A DNA stretch of 45,646 bases from Methanoculleus frigidifontis. Its GTDB lineage: Archaea > Halobacteriota > Methanomicrobia > Methanomicrobiales > Methanoculleaceae. The position numbers and the translations under genes are program-made. Each line of letters begins with the position of its first letter. Positions within the stretch are counted from its first letter, which is position 1. Below the pieces are notes generated by a model. It did no database searches. It was given only the letters and a program-made list of their open reading frames with translations, and was not told the DNA's origin. Below, piece after piece: positions 1 through 6,836 of this stretch. Location: positions 1 to 45,646 of the forward strand of contig NZ_VCYH01000014.1 of NCBI RefSeq assembly GCF_030464345.1, given 5' to 3'.

Positions 1-407
1 AGGATCAAAACCGGAGTGTCATGGTTTGAAGCGAAAGCACAGATCCATCGAGAGGCGATAAAAACCTACATCAGAAATCCGAGGTATGCGCTGGGATAAA
101 ACGGGGAAAGGAAAGAGAATGGGGAGGGTTCTCCAACTGCGTAACTCCTAATGGTATTACCATCATCCCGGAGGTATCTCCTTGGGATTACTCAAATTAC
201 TGGTCGATCTTCTCTTCAATTCTCTTTCTCATCAGAGAATCTAAAACGCAGGATGTGACACTGCTCACCACGGCCATCATCAACCGAGCCGATTACTTTG
301 TCACCCTTGACAAGCCCCTGATACGATCGGCAAAGAAGAGGACGGAAGTCGAATATGACCTGCACCTGATAAATCCCACGGAAGGGCTACAGATACTGCA
401 AAAATAG
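1..407 (+). pseudogene. PIN-like domain protein remnant, 5'-truncated and frame-disrupted
   Basis: The frame ending at the TAG at 405-407 is open from 30 but has no ATG, GTG or TTG until far inside it. Its last ~75 residues look like the C-terminal half of a PIN-fold RNase/toxin: an acidic helix region, then TAIINRADYFVTLDKPL with the typical late aspartate of the family (..D.fvT.D..l), then a short terminal strand and helix. A different frame (1-99) carries a protein-like stretch ending at a TAA near 99, so one gene may have lost its frame around 60-100. The 5' end lies outside the window. I read it as a decayed or frameshifted VapC/PIN-type gene. A real gene with an unusual start cannot be excluded, and no antitoxin partner is visible. 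Confidence 0.42.
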
Positions 408-435
408 CCCTGTCGGTTGCAACCCTTTTCCAGAG

Positions 436-444
436 ATATTTATA
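436..444 (+). promoter_or_regulatory. TATA box for the RNase II/R-like gene
   Basis: ATATTTATA centred ~31 bp before the ATG at 471. It lies inside the longer open frame that begins at 417, which argues that the upstream ATG is not the start and that translation begins at 471 with a very short leader. Confidence 0.55.
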
Positions 445-470
445 CTCTGAAACAGAGCTCTCAACCAGAG

Positions 471-1937
471 ATGAAAGACTCGCAGGATATCGACCTGAAG
501 GCCATCGCGTGGGCGGCGATGGAGAATTACGGGTTCACCCCGGCGTTTCCGCCGTCGGTTCTCCGGGAAGTGAACGCTCTCGGGACAGCAGCCTTCACGG
601 ACGGCGGGGAGGGGGCATGCAATCTCCGGCATCTCCTCTGGTCGTCGATCGACAACCACGACTCACAGGACCTCGACCAGATGGAGGTCTGCGAGGAAGG
701 GGGCGATGGGGAGATCCTGGTCAGGGTCGCCATCGCCGATGTCGACGCCTGTGTCCCGAAGGACTCGAAGACCGATCAGCACGCCGCGTATAACGGAACC
801 TCGGTCTATACAGGTGTTACGACCTTCCCGATGCTGCCGCCCCGCCTCTCGGAGGGTATCTCCTCCCTGCTGCCGGGCAGCGACCACCGTGCCGTCGTCA
901 TCGAATACGCGGTCGCCCCAGACGGCAGCGTCCGGCACGGCGGGATATACCGCGCCGTCGTCGCCAACAAAGCGAAACTGGTCTACGAGGAGGTTGGCGA
1001 TTGGCTGGAGGGCACAGGGCCGGCTCCCGAGGCCGTCCGGGACATCCCCGGCCTCGCCGAACAGATCCTCCTGCAGCACACGGCCGCGCTGCGCCTGAAG
1101 GTGCGCCGGACCGGACAGGGCGCCCTCGCCCTCGAGACGATCGAGGCCGAACCGCTCGTGGAGGACGGCCGGGTGACTGGCCTCGTCGTCCACCGGCAGA
1201 ACCCGGCGCACTGCCTCATCGAGGAATTCATGGTTGCGGCCAACGGTGCCCTGGTGGCCTGCCTTCGTGAGTGCGATCGCCCCATGATCCAGCGGGTCGT
1301 CCGGACGCCGAAGAACTGGGAGGGGATCGTAACGGAGGCGGCAGAGCACGGTGAAGCACTGCCCGCAAAGCCTGATGCAGCGGCGCTGACCCGGTTCCTC
1401 ATCCGGCAGAAACAGATCGACCCGGAGCGGTTTCCGGATCTCTCTCTGACGGTGGTGAAATTGATGGGGGCGGGCGAGTACGTCGCGTTCACGCCCGGCA
1501 CCACCCCGATAGGCCACTTCGCCCTCGCCGTCAGCGACTACACCCACGGCACCGCCCCAAACCGGCGCTACGTCGACGTCGTCATCCAGCGTCTGGTGAA
1601 GTCGGTTCTCGACGGGGAGGCGTCCCCCTACACTCCCGAAGACCTCGAGGACCTCGCCGCCTGGCTGACCGGCCGGGAGAAGGCGTCCCAGAAGGTTGAA
1701 CGGTTCGTCCGGAAGGCTGCGGCCGCGGTCCTGCTCCGGGACAGGATCGGTGAGACGTTCGAGGCGTTCGTCACCGGAGCCTCCGAGAAGGGAACGTATG
1801 TCCGGCTCATCGCCCCTGCTGCAGAAGGCAGGGTTATGCGGGGCGAGGCGGGTCTCCGGGTCGGGCAGAAGGTGCGGGTCCGTCTGCTGGACACGGATCC
1901 CTACAAGGGTTTCATCGACTTCGAACGTCTCCGGTAA
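471..1937 (+). CDS. RNase II/R (RNB) family exoribonuclease, short form
   Basis: Predicted cytoplasmic 3'-to-5' exoribonuclease of 488 aa. The RNB catalytic domain fills most of it: the metal-site segment SSIDNHDSQDLDQ (about residues 59-70) aligns with the Asp cluster of E. coli RNase II, and NRRYVDVVIQRL near residue 365 matches the conserved late RNB motif. The last ~60 residues are S1-like. The N-terminal cold-shock domains of full RNase R (~800 aa) are absent. The fourth Asp of the cluster is Gln here; I believe this DLDQ form also occurs in some other short RNB proteins, so activity is not ruled out. The frame is open from an ATG at 417, but the TATA box at 436-444 favours the ATG at 471. 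Archaea normally use an exosome, so this is probably an accessory RNA-turnover enzyme. Confidence 0.88.
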   Translation: MKDSQDIDLKAIAWAAMENYGFTPAFPPSVLREVNALGTAAFTDGGEGACNLRHLLWSSIDNHDSQDLDQMEVCEEGGDGEILVRVAIADVDACVPKDSKTDQHAAYNGTSVYTGVTTFPMLPPRLSEGISSLLPGSDHRAVVIEYAVAPDGSVRHGGIYRAVVANKAKLVYEEVGDWLEGTGPAPEAVRDIPGLAEQILLQHTAALRLKVRRTGQGALALETIEAEPLVEDGRVTGLVVHRQNPAHCLIEEFMVAANGALVACLRECDRPMIQRVVRTPKNWEGIVTEAAEHGEALPAKPDAAALTRFLIRQKQIDPERFPDLSLTVVKLMGAGEYVAFTPGTTPIGHFALAVSDYTHGTAPNRRYVDVVIQRLVKSVLDGEASPYTPEDLEDLAAWLTGREKASQKVERFVRKAAAAVLLRDRIGETFEAFVTGASEKGTYVRLIAPAAEGRVMRGEAGLRVGQKVRVRLLDTDPYKGFIDFERLR

Positions 1938-1938
1938 A

Positions 1939-1956
1939 GCAGGCGCGAACGTCTGC
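1939..1956. terminator. Hairpin between convergent genes
   Basis: GCAGGCG and CGTCTGC pair (one G-T) around a CGAA loop in the 43-bp gap between the convergent RNB and MscS genes. It could mark 3' ends for both; there is no strong U-tract. Confidence 0.35.
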
Positions 1957-1980
1957 TCTGCGTGGTAAAAAGAGAGGGGT

Positions 1981-2805
1981 TTAGTGCGTCCCGTCCAGGT
2001 GGACGTCCATCTGCGGGAAGGGGATTGCAATACCGGCATCCGCGAACGCGTTGACGATCTCGCGGTTCAGATCCCACTGCGCGCCCCAGAGATCCGCCGT
2101 TTTTGTCCACGCCCGTAGGGAGAGGTTCACCGAGGAGTCGGCCAGTTCGGTGACGACCACCACGGGTTCCGGTGAGGGAAGCACCCGCTCGTCGTTCTTC
2201 ATCAGGTCGGTAGCGACCCTGATCGCCAGGGTAAGATCGCTGTCATAGGCGACCCCGACCTTGACCTCGAGACGGCGTGTGTCCATCCTGGTGGAGTTGA
2301 TCACCGCACTCCCCCAGACCTGGGAGTTCGGGATGGTGATGTAGGTGTTGTCGGGCTTCAGCAGCTCGGTCGCCAGAATCCCGACCGAGGTGACGGTTCC
2401 GGAGATCCCGTTGACCTCGACATATTCCCCTTTGTCGAGGGGGCGGAAGGCCGCTACCCAGACCCCGGAGGCAAGGTTGGTGACGGTATCCTGGAGGCCA
2501 AAGCCGAGGATGAGCCCGATCACCGCCGAGAGCCCGAGCACGACTGACGAGACGTCGAACCCGAGCGTCGCAAGGACGATGAGGACAAGGATCACATACA
2601 GCAGGATCGAGAAGAAACGAACCAGCAATTCGATGATCAGAGCGGAGAGGCGTGACGTCCGGCCGAGCATCTCTGTGAAGGCGGATGCGATCACCTTCAC
2701 CGCAATCAACCCGATAACTGCGATGATCACGGCAAGAACAACCTGCTCAAGCGTGATCCCGGAGAACGGAATGGTAGTAGTGCTGAACATGTCTGCTATC
2801 TCCAT
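1981..2805 (-). CDS. mscS: Small-conductance mechanosensitive channel, MscS family
   Basis: Integral membrane channel of 274 aa that would release solutes on hypo-osmotic shock. Three hydrophobic segments lie at about residues 17-45, 52-83 and 88-110. The third continues into the pore-lining helix and beta domain (GLSAVIGLILGFGLQDTVTN, then the FRPLDKGEYVEVNG segment typical of MscS). The C-terminal half is the soluble vestibule with the IPNSQVW signature. Length fits a minimal MscS. The ATG at 2805 has no clear ribosome site; the ATG five codons later (2790) has GGAG nine bases upstream and may be the true start. It is divergent from the Cache lipoprotein, with under 30 bp between the two starts. 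Confidence 0.93.
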   Translation of the reverse strand: MEIADMFSTTTIPFSGITLEQVVLAVIIAVIGLIAVKVIASAFTEMLGRTSRLSALIIELLVRFFSILLYVILVLIVLATLGFDVSSVVLGLSAVIGLILGFGLQDTVTNLASGVWVAAFRPLDKGEYVEVNGISGTVTSVGILATELLKPDNTYITIPNSQVWGSAVINSTRMDTRRLEVKVGVAYDSDLTLAIRVATDLMKNDERVLPSPEPVVVVTELADSSVNLSLRAWTKTADLWGAQWDLNREIVNAFADAGIAIPFPQMDVHLDGTH

Positions 2806-2822
2806 ATGATACGATGAGGTGC

Positions 2823-2829
2823 GAGGTGA
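2823..2829 (+). promoter_or_regulatory. Strong Shine-Dalgarno for the Cache lipoprotein
   Basis: GAGGTGA, five bases before the ATG at 2835. It supports the long N-terminus over the internal ATG at 2928, even though the lipoprotein signal itself begins near 2928. Confidence 0.55.
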
Positions 2830-2834
2830 GTTAA

Positions 2835-3881
2835 ATGAAACCCCTGATCGGGAAAATGAGGAGTGTACACGCCCTGCTCCGGAAAAACTTCGGCGTGTTT
2901 TTCTGTTTGTCCTTCCTACGAAATGGCATGAAGGGATGGTCTCTCATCGGTATGGTCTGCCTCCTGGTTTTCGCGGCCGGGTGCAACAGCCCTGGCGGGC
3001 AGGAGGTTGTGGAAGAGAGTTTGAACCTGGCGGACGTAGAGGGTCTGGTCAGGCAAGCCGCCGCATATGCAGATTCGGCCGGGCAGGAGGCGGCTCTTGC
3101 TGAGTTTATGAAGAAAGACGGCCGGTTTTCGCAGGGCGCTCTCTACGTCTACGCCTACGACTACAATGGCACGCTCCTTGCACACCCGTGCAGTCCCGGT
3201 TTCGTCGGGACGGATCAGGCGAACGGAACCGACGTCCGCGGCCTGCCGGTGAACCGGATCGGTGCCTATACCGCAGAGTCCGGCGGCGGGTTCATGACCT
3301 ACCTCTACCCGGCACCGGAGGGTGGGGCGTTCGATGCGAAGGCGCCCGATGCCGCTGTGCCCAGGATCGGCTACGTCGCCCCCGCCGGCGAGACCTGGTG
3401 GATCGGCTCCGGGATCTACCTCTCCGACCTGGTAGGCGACAGATCTTCCTGTCCGGTGGCCGCGATGATCAACCTCGTCGAGCGCGGTGCCGCCTACGGG
3501 CGTGAACACGGGACAGAGGCGGCGTTCGCCGAGATCGGGGACCAGTCCGGGAAGTTTGTCGATGCGGACGGGCACTACATCTACGCCTACGACTACAACG
3601 GCACGCTTCTTGCCCATCCGTACCTGCCGGAGAAGGTCGGGACAAACCTGATCGCAAAGCAGGGGCCGTTCGGGATGGAGATGATCCGGGCGCTTGCCGA
3701 GACCGCAGAGTCAGGCGGCGGTTTCGTCGTCTTCGTCTGGCCGAACCCGGACCAGGAGGACCGGGAAGAGCTGAAGATCGGCTACGTCCTCCCTGTGGAC
3801 GATACCTGGTGGGTCGGTTCGGGCGTTTACTTAAGCGAGATAACCGGGACGGACGCATCCCTCCCCTCTCCCACATCCTGA
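2835..3881 (+). CDS. Lipoprotein with two tandem Cache-type sensor domains
   Basis: Predicted extracytoplasmic lipid-anchored ligand-binding protein of 348 aa. A hydrophobic stretch ends in a lipobox-like VFAAGC with Cys at residue 50. Two homologous Cache domains follow, each with the same core: YAYDYNGTLLAHP near 106-118 and again near 250-262, ETAESGGGF/YTAESGGGF, and a closing TWW(I/V)GSG(I/V)YLS strand. Such domains usually sense small molecules for chemotaxis or histidine-kinase receptors, but here no transmembrane signalling module follows, so it may be a free sensor subunit or periplasm-like binding protein. The start at 2835 has an excellent ribosome site; starting at 2928 would give a more conventional signal peptide. 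The repeat is an internal duplication. Confidence 0.85.
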   Translation: MKPLIGKMRSVHALLRKNFGVFFCLSFLRNGMKGWSLIGMVCLLVFAAGCNSPGGQEVVEESLNLADVEGLVRQAAAYADSAGQEAALAEFMKKDGRFSQGALYVYAYDYNGTLLAHPCSPGFVGTDQANGTDVRGLPVNRIGAYTAESGGGFMTYLYPAPEGGAFDAKAPDAAVPRIGYVAPAGETWWIGSGIYLSDLVGDRSSCPVAAMINLVERGAAYGREHGTEAAFAEIGDQSGKFVDADGHYIYAYDYNGTLLAHPYLPEKVGTNLIAKQGPFGMEMIRALAETAESGGGFVVFVWPNPDQEDREELKIGYVLPVDDTWWVGSGVYLSEITGTDASLPSPTS

Positions 3882-3928
3882 TTTTTCGCGGAAACCCGCC
3901 GCTGCCGGAAATCACGGCTTTTTGAGAA

Positions 3929-3936
3929 AGTATTAA
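3929..3936 (+). promoter_or_regulatory. TATA-like element for the radical SAM/SPASM gene
   Basis: AGTATTAA centred ~33 bp before the ATG at 3966, with no ribosome site before that ATG. The transcript is probably leaderless or nearly so. Confidence 0.4.
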
Positions 3937-3965
3937 TGGTTCCGGCATTGAAACCTCAATAATTC

Positions 3966-5123
3966 ATGAAGAATCCCTTCCACATAATGCTCATCCCGAC
4001 GTTGGGCTGCCCCTCAAACTGCAGCTACTGCTGGAGTTCCGAGGAGGGCTCGCCGATCATGAGTATCGATACCGTCCGTGACGTCGTCCGGTGGCTCAAG
4101 GACTTCCGGAATGACCGGGTGACGTTCACGTTCCACGGTGGGGAGCCGCTCCTTGCCGGGGCGGACTTTTACCGCCAGGCACTGCCGCTCATTGCCGGGG
4201 AACTTTCCCACCTGACGCCCGACTTCGCCCTCCAGACAAATCTCTGGCGGATGACGCCCGAGATTGCCGAAGTTCTGGCCGAGTATCACGTCCCCATTGG
4301 CTCCAGCATCGACGGCCCCCGCGAGATCAACGACCGGCAGCGGGGGGACGGCTATTTCGAAAAGACCATGCGGGGCTACGAGATCGCCCGGGCGCACGGG
4401 CTCTCGGTGCGGTTCATCTGCACCTTCACGAAAGAGTCGGTGGAGCACCGGGAAGCAATCGTCGAATTCTTCCGCAAAAACGGGTTCGTGCTCAAACTCC
4501 ACCCCGCCCTGCCGTCGCTGCGGGACAGCAACCCCGAACGGTGGGCGCTTGCGCCCGAGAAGTACGGCGACCTGCTCGTCTATCTCCTGGACCAGGCCCT
4601 CGACCATATCGACGAGGTGGAGATCATGAACATCAACGACCTCGTCCGGTGCGTCTTCACCCGGCACGGTAACGTCTGCACCTTCGCCGACTGCATGGGA
4701 AGCACTTTCGCGGTCGGGCCTGACGGCAGTATCTACCCCTGCTACCGCTTCGTCGGGATGCCGGAGTACGTGATGGGCAACGTCGCCGACTGCCCGGGTC
4801 CCGAAGACCTCGCGGCCTCCGACGCAGGAAAGCTCATGCAAGGGTTCAAGGACTACGTCGATCAGGCCTGCGCCGACTGCCGCCACATCAGATACTGCCG
4901 GGGCGGCTGCCCCTACAACGCCATAGCCCCGACCGGCGGGAAGGTGGCGGGCGTCGATCCCCATTGCATTGCCTACAAACGGATCTTCGACGAGATCGGC
5001 GACCGGCTGGACGCGGAGATGTTCGCATCGCCGCCGATGGGGATGGGCGGATTTCCGGGACAACCAAAACGAGGCGCCCGTCCCGGGATCATGTCCCTGA
5101 TGCAGCGGATCGTCGCCCGGTAA
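3966..5123 (+). CDS. Radical SAM/SPASM enzyme, putative peptide-modifying type
   Basis: Iron-sulfur radical SAM enzyme of 385 aa, related to anaerobic sulfatase-maturase and peptide-maturase enzymes. The S-adenosylmethionine cluster motif is GCPSNCSYC (Cys15, Cys19, Cys22), followed by the FHGGEPLL segment of this group. The C-terminal third is a SPASM domain: cysteines at NVCTFADC, DGSIYPCYRF, CADCRHIRYCRGGCPYN and DPHC would bind auxiliary Fe-S clusters. The family resembles methanogen enzymes described as putative peptide-modifying radical SAM proteins (TIGR04083-like, from memory). The last 35 bp overlap the convergent GNAT gene, whose operon begins with two tiny ORFs; one of these may be the substrate. 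Radical SAM assignment is sure; the peptide substrate is inference. Confidence 0.9.
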   Translation: MKNPFHIMLIPTLGCPSNCSYCWSSEEGSPIMSIDTVRDVVRWLKDFRNDRVTFTFHGGEPLLAGADFYRQALPLIAGELSHLTPDFALQTNLWRMTPEIAEVLAEYHVPIGSSIDGPREINDRQRGDGYFEKTMRGYEIARAHGLSVRFICTFTKESVEHREAIVEFFRKNGFVLKLHPALPSLRDSNPERWALAPEKYGDLLVYLLDQALDHIDEVEIMNINDLVRCVFTRHGNVCTFADCMGSTFAVGPDGSIYPCYRFVGMPEYVMGNVADCPGPEDLAASDAGKLMQGFKDYVDQACADCRHIRYCRGGCPYNAIAPTGGKVAGVDPHCIAYKRIFDEIGDRLDAEMFASPPMGMGGFPGQPKRGARPGIMSLMQRIVAR

Positions 5124-5580
5124 GGTTCTCGCCGTCCAGCCGGTAGATATGCCAATCGAGGCGCTCGCCGCCGCAGCGTTCGTAGAAGCGGATCGCCGGT
5201 TCGTTCCAGGTGAGGACCATCCACTCCATCCGGCCGCATCCCCGGTCGCCCGCAACCCGTCGGCAGTACTCGAAGAGTGCCTTCCCGACGCCCCTGCCGC
5301 GCTCTTCCTCCAGGACGAAGATGTCCTCCAGATACAGGGTCGGTCGGGCGAGAAATGTCGAGTAGGTGAAGAAGAACGTGATGTAGCCGACAGCTCTGCC
5401 GTCCACCCGCCCGAGATACGCTTCGTACTTCGGCGGCTCCGCGAGCGCGTCGACCCGCAGCCGCTCCCGTGCGGCGGCATCCGGCGGCAGAAGGTGTTCG
5501 TAGTCTGTAAGCCGCTCCACAAGATCGGCGAACTCGTGAAAATTCCCGGTATTGACCCTCTCGATGGTGATCTCCGTCAC
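5089..5580 (-). CDS. GNAT family N-acetyltransferase
   Basis: Acetyl-CoA-dependent N-acetyltransferase of 163 aa, single GNAT domain. The acetyl-CoA loop is EERGRGVGKALFEY, preceded by the LYLEDIFVLEE strand and followed by WNEPAIRFYERCGGE, the standard final motif. The start is GTG at 5580 with GGAGGT about seven bases upstream. It is the third gene of a minus-strand operon after two very small ORFs, and its 3' end overlaps the convergent radical SAM gene by 35 bp. The arrangement suggests acetylation in the same peptide or small-molecule pathway; the acceptor cannot be read from sequence. Confidence 0.9.
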   Translation of the reverse strand: MTEITIERVNTGNFHEFADLVERLTDYEHLLPPDAAARERLRVDALAEPPKYEAYLGRVDGRAVGYITFFFTYSTFLARPTLYLEDIFVLEEERGRGVGKALFEYCRRVAGDRGCGRMEWMVLTWNEPAIRFYERCGGERLDWHIYRLDGENLTGRRSAASGT

Positions 5581-5645
5581 GGTCGAACCTCCATGCCCGG
5601 TAGTATCGCCGCCGCAAGGGAAAAATTGAGTGGATAGGGGCCTGT

Positions 5646-5851
5646 TCAGGGTTTCGGCGCTGTCTCCTGCGGCTTTTTCTCTCCTCCGGACCGGTATCCC
5701 AGATCTGGAGGCCGGCCATCTGCGTCATGATCACCCGCGTCCCTTCCGGCACCCGGATTGCGTCCGCGACATCTTCCGGGCGCCTCGCCCAGACGATCTG
5801 GTGTGCGAACTCACCGCCCGGAAGCAGCACCATAACGCTGTAGGTGTTCAT
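5646..5851 (-). pseudogene. Small protein gene with a one-base frameshift at an A5 run
   Basis: The start overlaps the stop of the upstream 34-aa ORF (ATGA). The first ~57 codons read like a compact protein (MNTYSVMVLLPGGEFAHQIV, then RRPEDVADAIRVPEGTR and MAGLQIWD). In the same frame it then runs into an Arg-rich shadow that crosses the GNAT gene. Shifting -1 at the A5 tract (T5 on + at 5674-5678) gives KPQETAPKP and a stop at 5646, a natural-looking 68-aa protein ending 65 bp before GNAT. A missing A (homopolymer error), a real mutation, or programmed -1 slippage (a reduced dnaX-like site) are all possible. Function unknown; no close family recognised. Confidence 0.6.
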
Positions 5852-5952
5852 GTCCTCTTCCTGGCCCCCGCCTCCTCCGGGTTGACCCGGTAGCAGGAGA
5901 GCGTGGCGGGTCCTGTCTCCTCTCGTTTCATCTGCTCCTGTACATTCGCCAT
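5848..5952 (-). CDS. 34-aa ORF, possible peptide partner of the radical SAM enzyme
   Basis: Tiny ORF of 34 codons with strong signals: a TATA box at 5994-6002, GGAGG seven bases before the ATG, and an ATGA overlap with the next ORF. The peptide is hydrophilic, with an N-terminal EQMKREETGPAT region, a single Cys in LSCYRVNPEEAG, and a basic tail. Operon leader position, a lone Cys-Tyr core and proximity to a SPASM enzyme make it a candidate precursor peptide. It could instead be a leader ORF for translational coupling. Real translation is likely; the precursor role is a hypothesis. Confidence 0.55.
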   Translation of the reverse strand: MANVQEQMKREETGPATLSCYRVNPEEAGARKRT

Positions 5953-5993
5953 ATAGATTCCTCCATACGGTTTCCCGGCTCAGGCTCTCCCTC

Positions 5994-6002
5994 GTATAAA
6001 TA
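5994..6002 (-). promoter_or_regulatory. TATA box for the small-ORF/GNAT operon
   Basis: TATTTATAC on the minus strand, immediately after the SDR stop codon. Predicted start of transcription near 5971 leaves a ~19-nt leader carrying GGAGG at 5960-5964. Confidence 0.6.
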
Positions 6003-6836
6003 CTATCCCACCTGCCACTCCTCGATCCCGGTCAGCTCCATCCCGAGGTGCCAGAAGCGCTTCTGCACGCCGGCATCGCGGGCGAGTGCCGAGGGCATCG
6101 TCTCCTGCTTCTTCTCAAAGTACCGACCACTCACCTCCCCGGCCTCGGGAGCCGTCGCGACGTAGACCTCGACGGCCGCCCCCTGCTCGGGCGGGGCTCC
6201 ACCGCTGTTCTCACCAGCATACGCCCGCAAGAGTTTGGTGTCGATCACCCCCGGGTGCAGGGAGTTTACGGTGACGCCCGTCCCCTCCAGCATCCCGGCA
6301 AGCCGCCGGGTGAAGGCGATGACTCCTACCTTCGAGACGGCGTAGGCGGTGTACGGGTCGTAGTTCTCCCCGGCGGGAAGGTTCTCCCAGTCGATCGCGT
6401 GCACGCTCCGGTGCGCGATGGACGCGACGTTCACAATCCGTGTGGATCTGCTCGCCTCCAGGAGCGGCAGGAGTTCGTGCGTCAGGAGAAACGGTGCCAG
6501 GAAGTTGACGGCGAGCGTCATCTCGATACCGCCGGGCGCGACCTCACGCTCGGGCTGAAACACCCCGGCGTTGTTGATCAGCACGTCGAGGCGGCCGTAG
6601 GTTTCGGTGACATCGGCCGCAAGGTCGCGGATATTCTGCCGGTCTGTGAGGTCGGCGATGAAGAGGTCGAGTTGGTCGGAACCGGTCGCCTCCCGTATCG
6701 AGTCTCGGACGGATCTGCCTTTCTCCCGGTTCCGACCGTGGATCAGCACGCGGTGGCCCTGCTCCGCCAGGATGCGGGCGGTCACCCTGCCGATGCCGTC
6801 CGTCGAGCCGGTGACCAGGATCGTCTCTGCAGTCAT
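6003..6836 (-). CDS. Short-chain dehydrogenase/reductase (retinol-dehydrogenase-like)
   Basis: NAD(P)-dependent oxidoreductase of 277 aa with a Rossmann fold. GSTDGIG near residue 10 is the cofactor glycine motif, HGRN near 33 fits NADPH preference, and LINNAGVF near 86 is the structural NNAG motif. The active site is Ser (NVASIAH) with YAVSK (Tyr/Lys), and HPGVIDTKL follows. This pattern is typical of the retinol dehydrogenase 11-14/WWOX-like group; the physiological substrate in an archaeon is unknown. Its ATG overlaps the stop of the upstream M28 peptidase gene (ATGA), so the two are translationally coupled. Confidence 0.9.
   Translation of the reverse strand: MTAETILVTGSTDGIGRVTARILAEQGHRVLIHGRNREKGRSVRDSIREATGSDQLDLFIADLTDRQNIRDLAADVTETYGRLDVLINNAGVFQPEREVAPGGIEMTLAVNFLAPFLLTHELLPLLEASRSTRIVNVASIAHRSVHAIDWENLPAGENYDPYTAYAVSKVGVIAFTRRLAGMLEGTGVTVNSLHPGVIDTKLLRAYAGENSGGAPPEQGAAVEVYVATAPEAGEVSGRYFEKKQETMPSALARDAGVQKRFWHLGMELTGIEEWQVG

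Noticed and set aside
663-2039. 458-codon minus-strand frame across the RNB gene
   Set aside because: Shadow of the coding strand; no motif and no start signals.
4014-5522. 502-codon minus-strand frame across the radical SAM gene
   Set aside because: Runs through two well-supported genes in the wrong frame.
4973-5850. 292-codon continuation of the small ORF at 5851
   Set aside because: Past the A5 tract it becomes Arg-rich and crosses the GNAT gene out of frame; the -1 frame gives a better ending.
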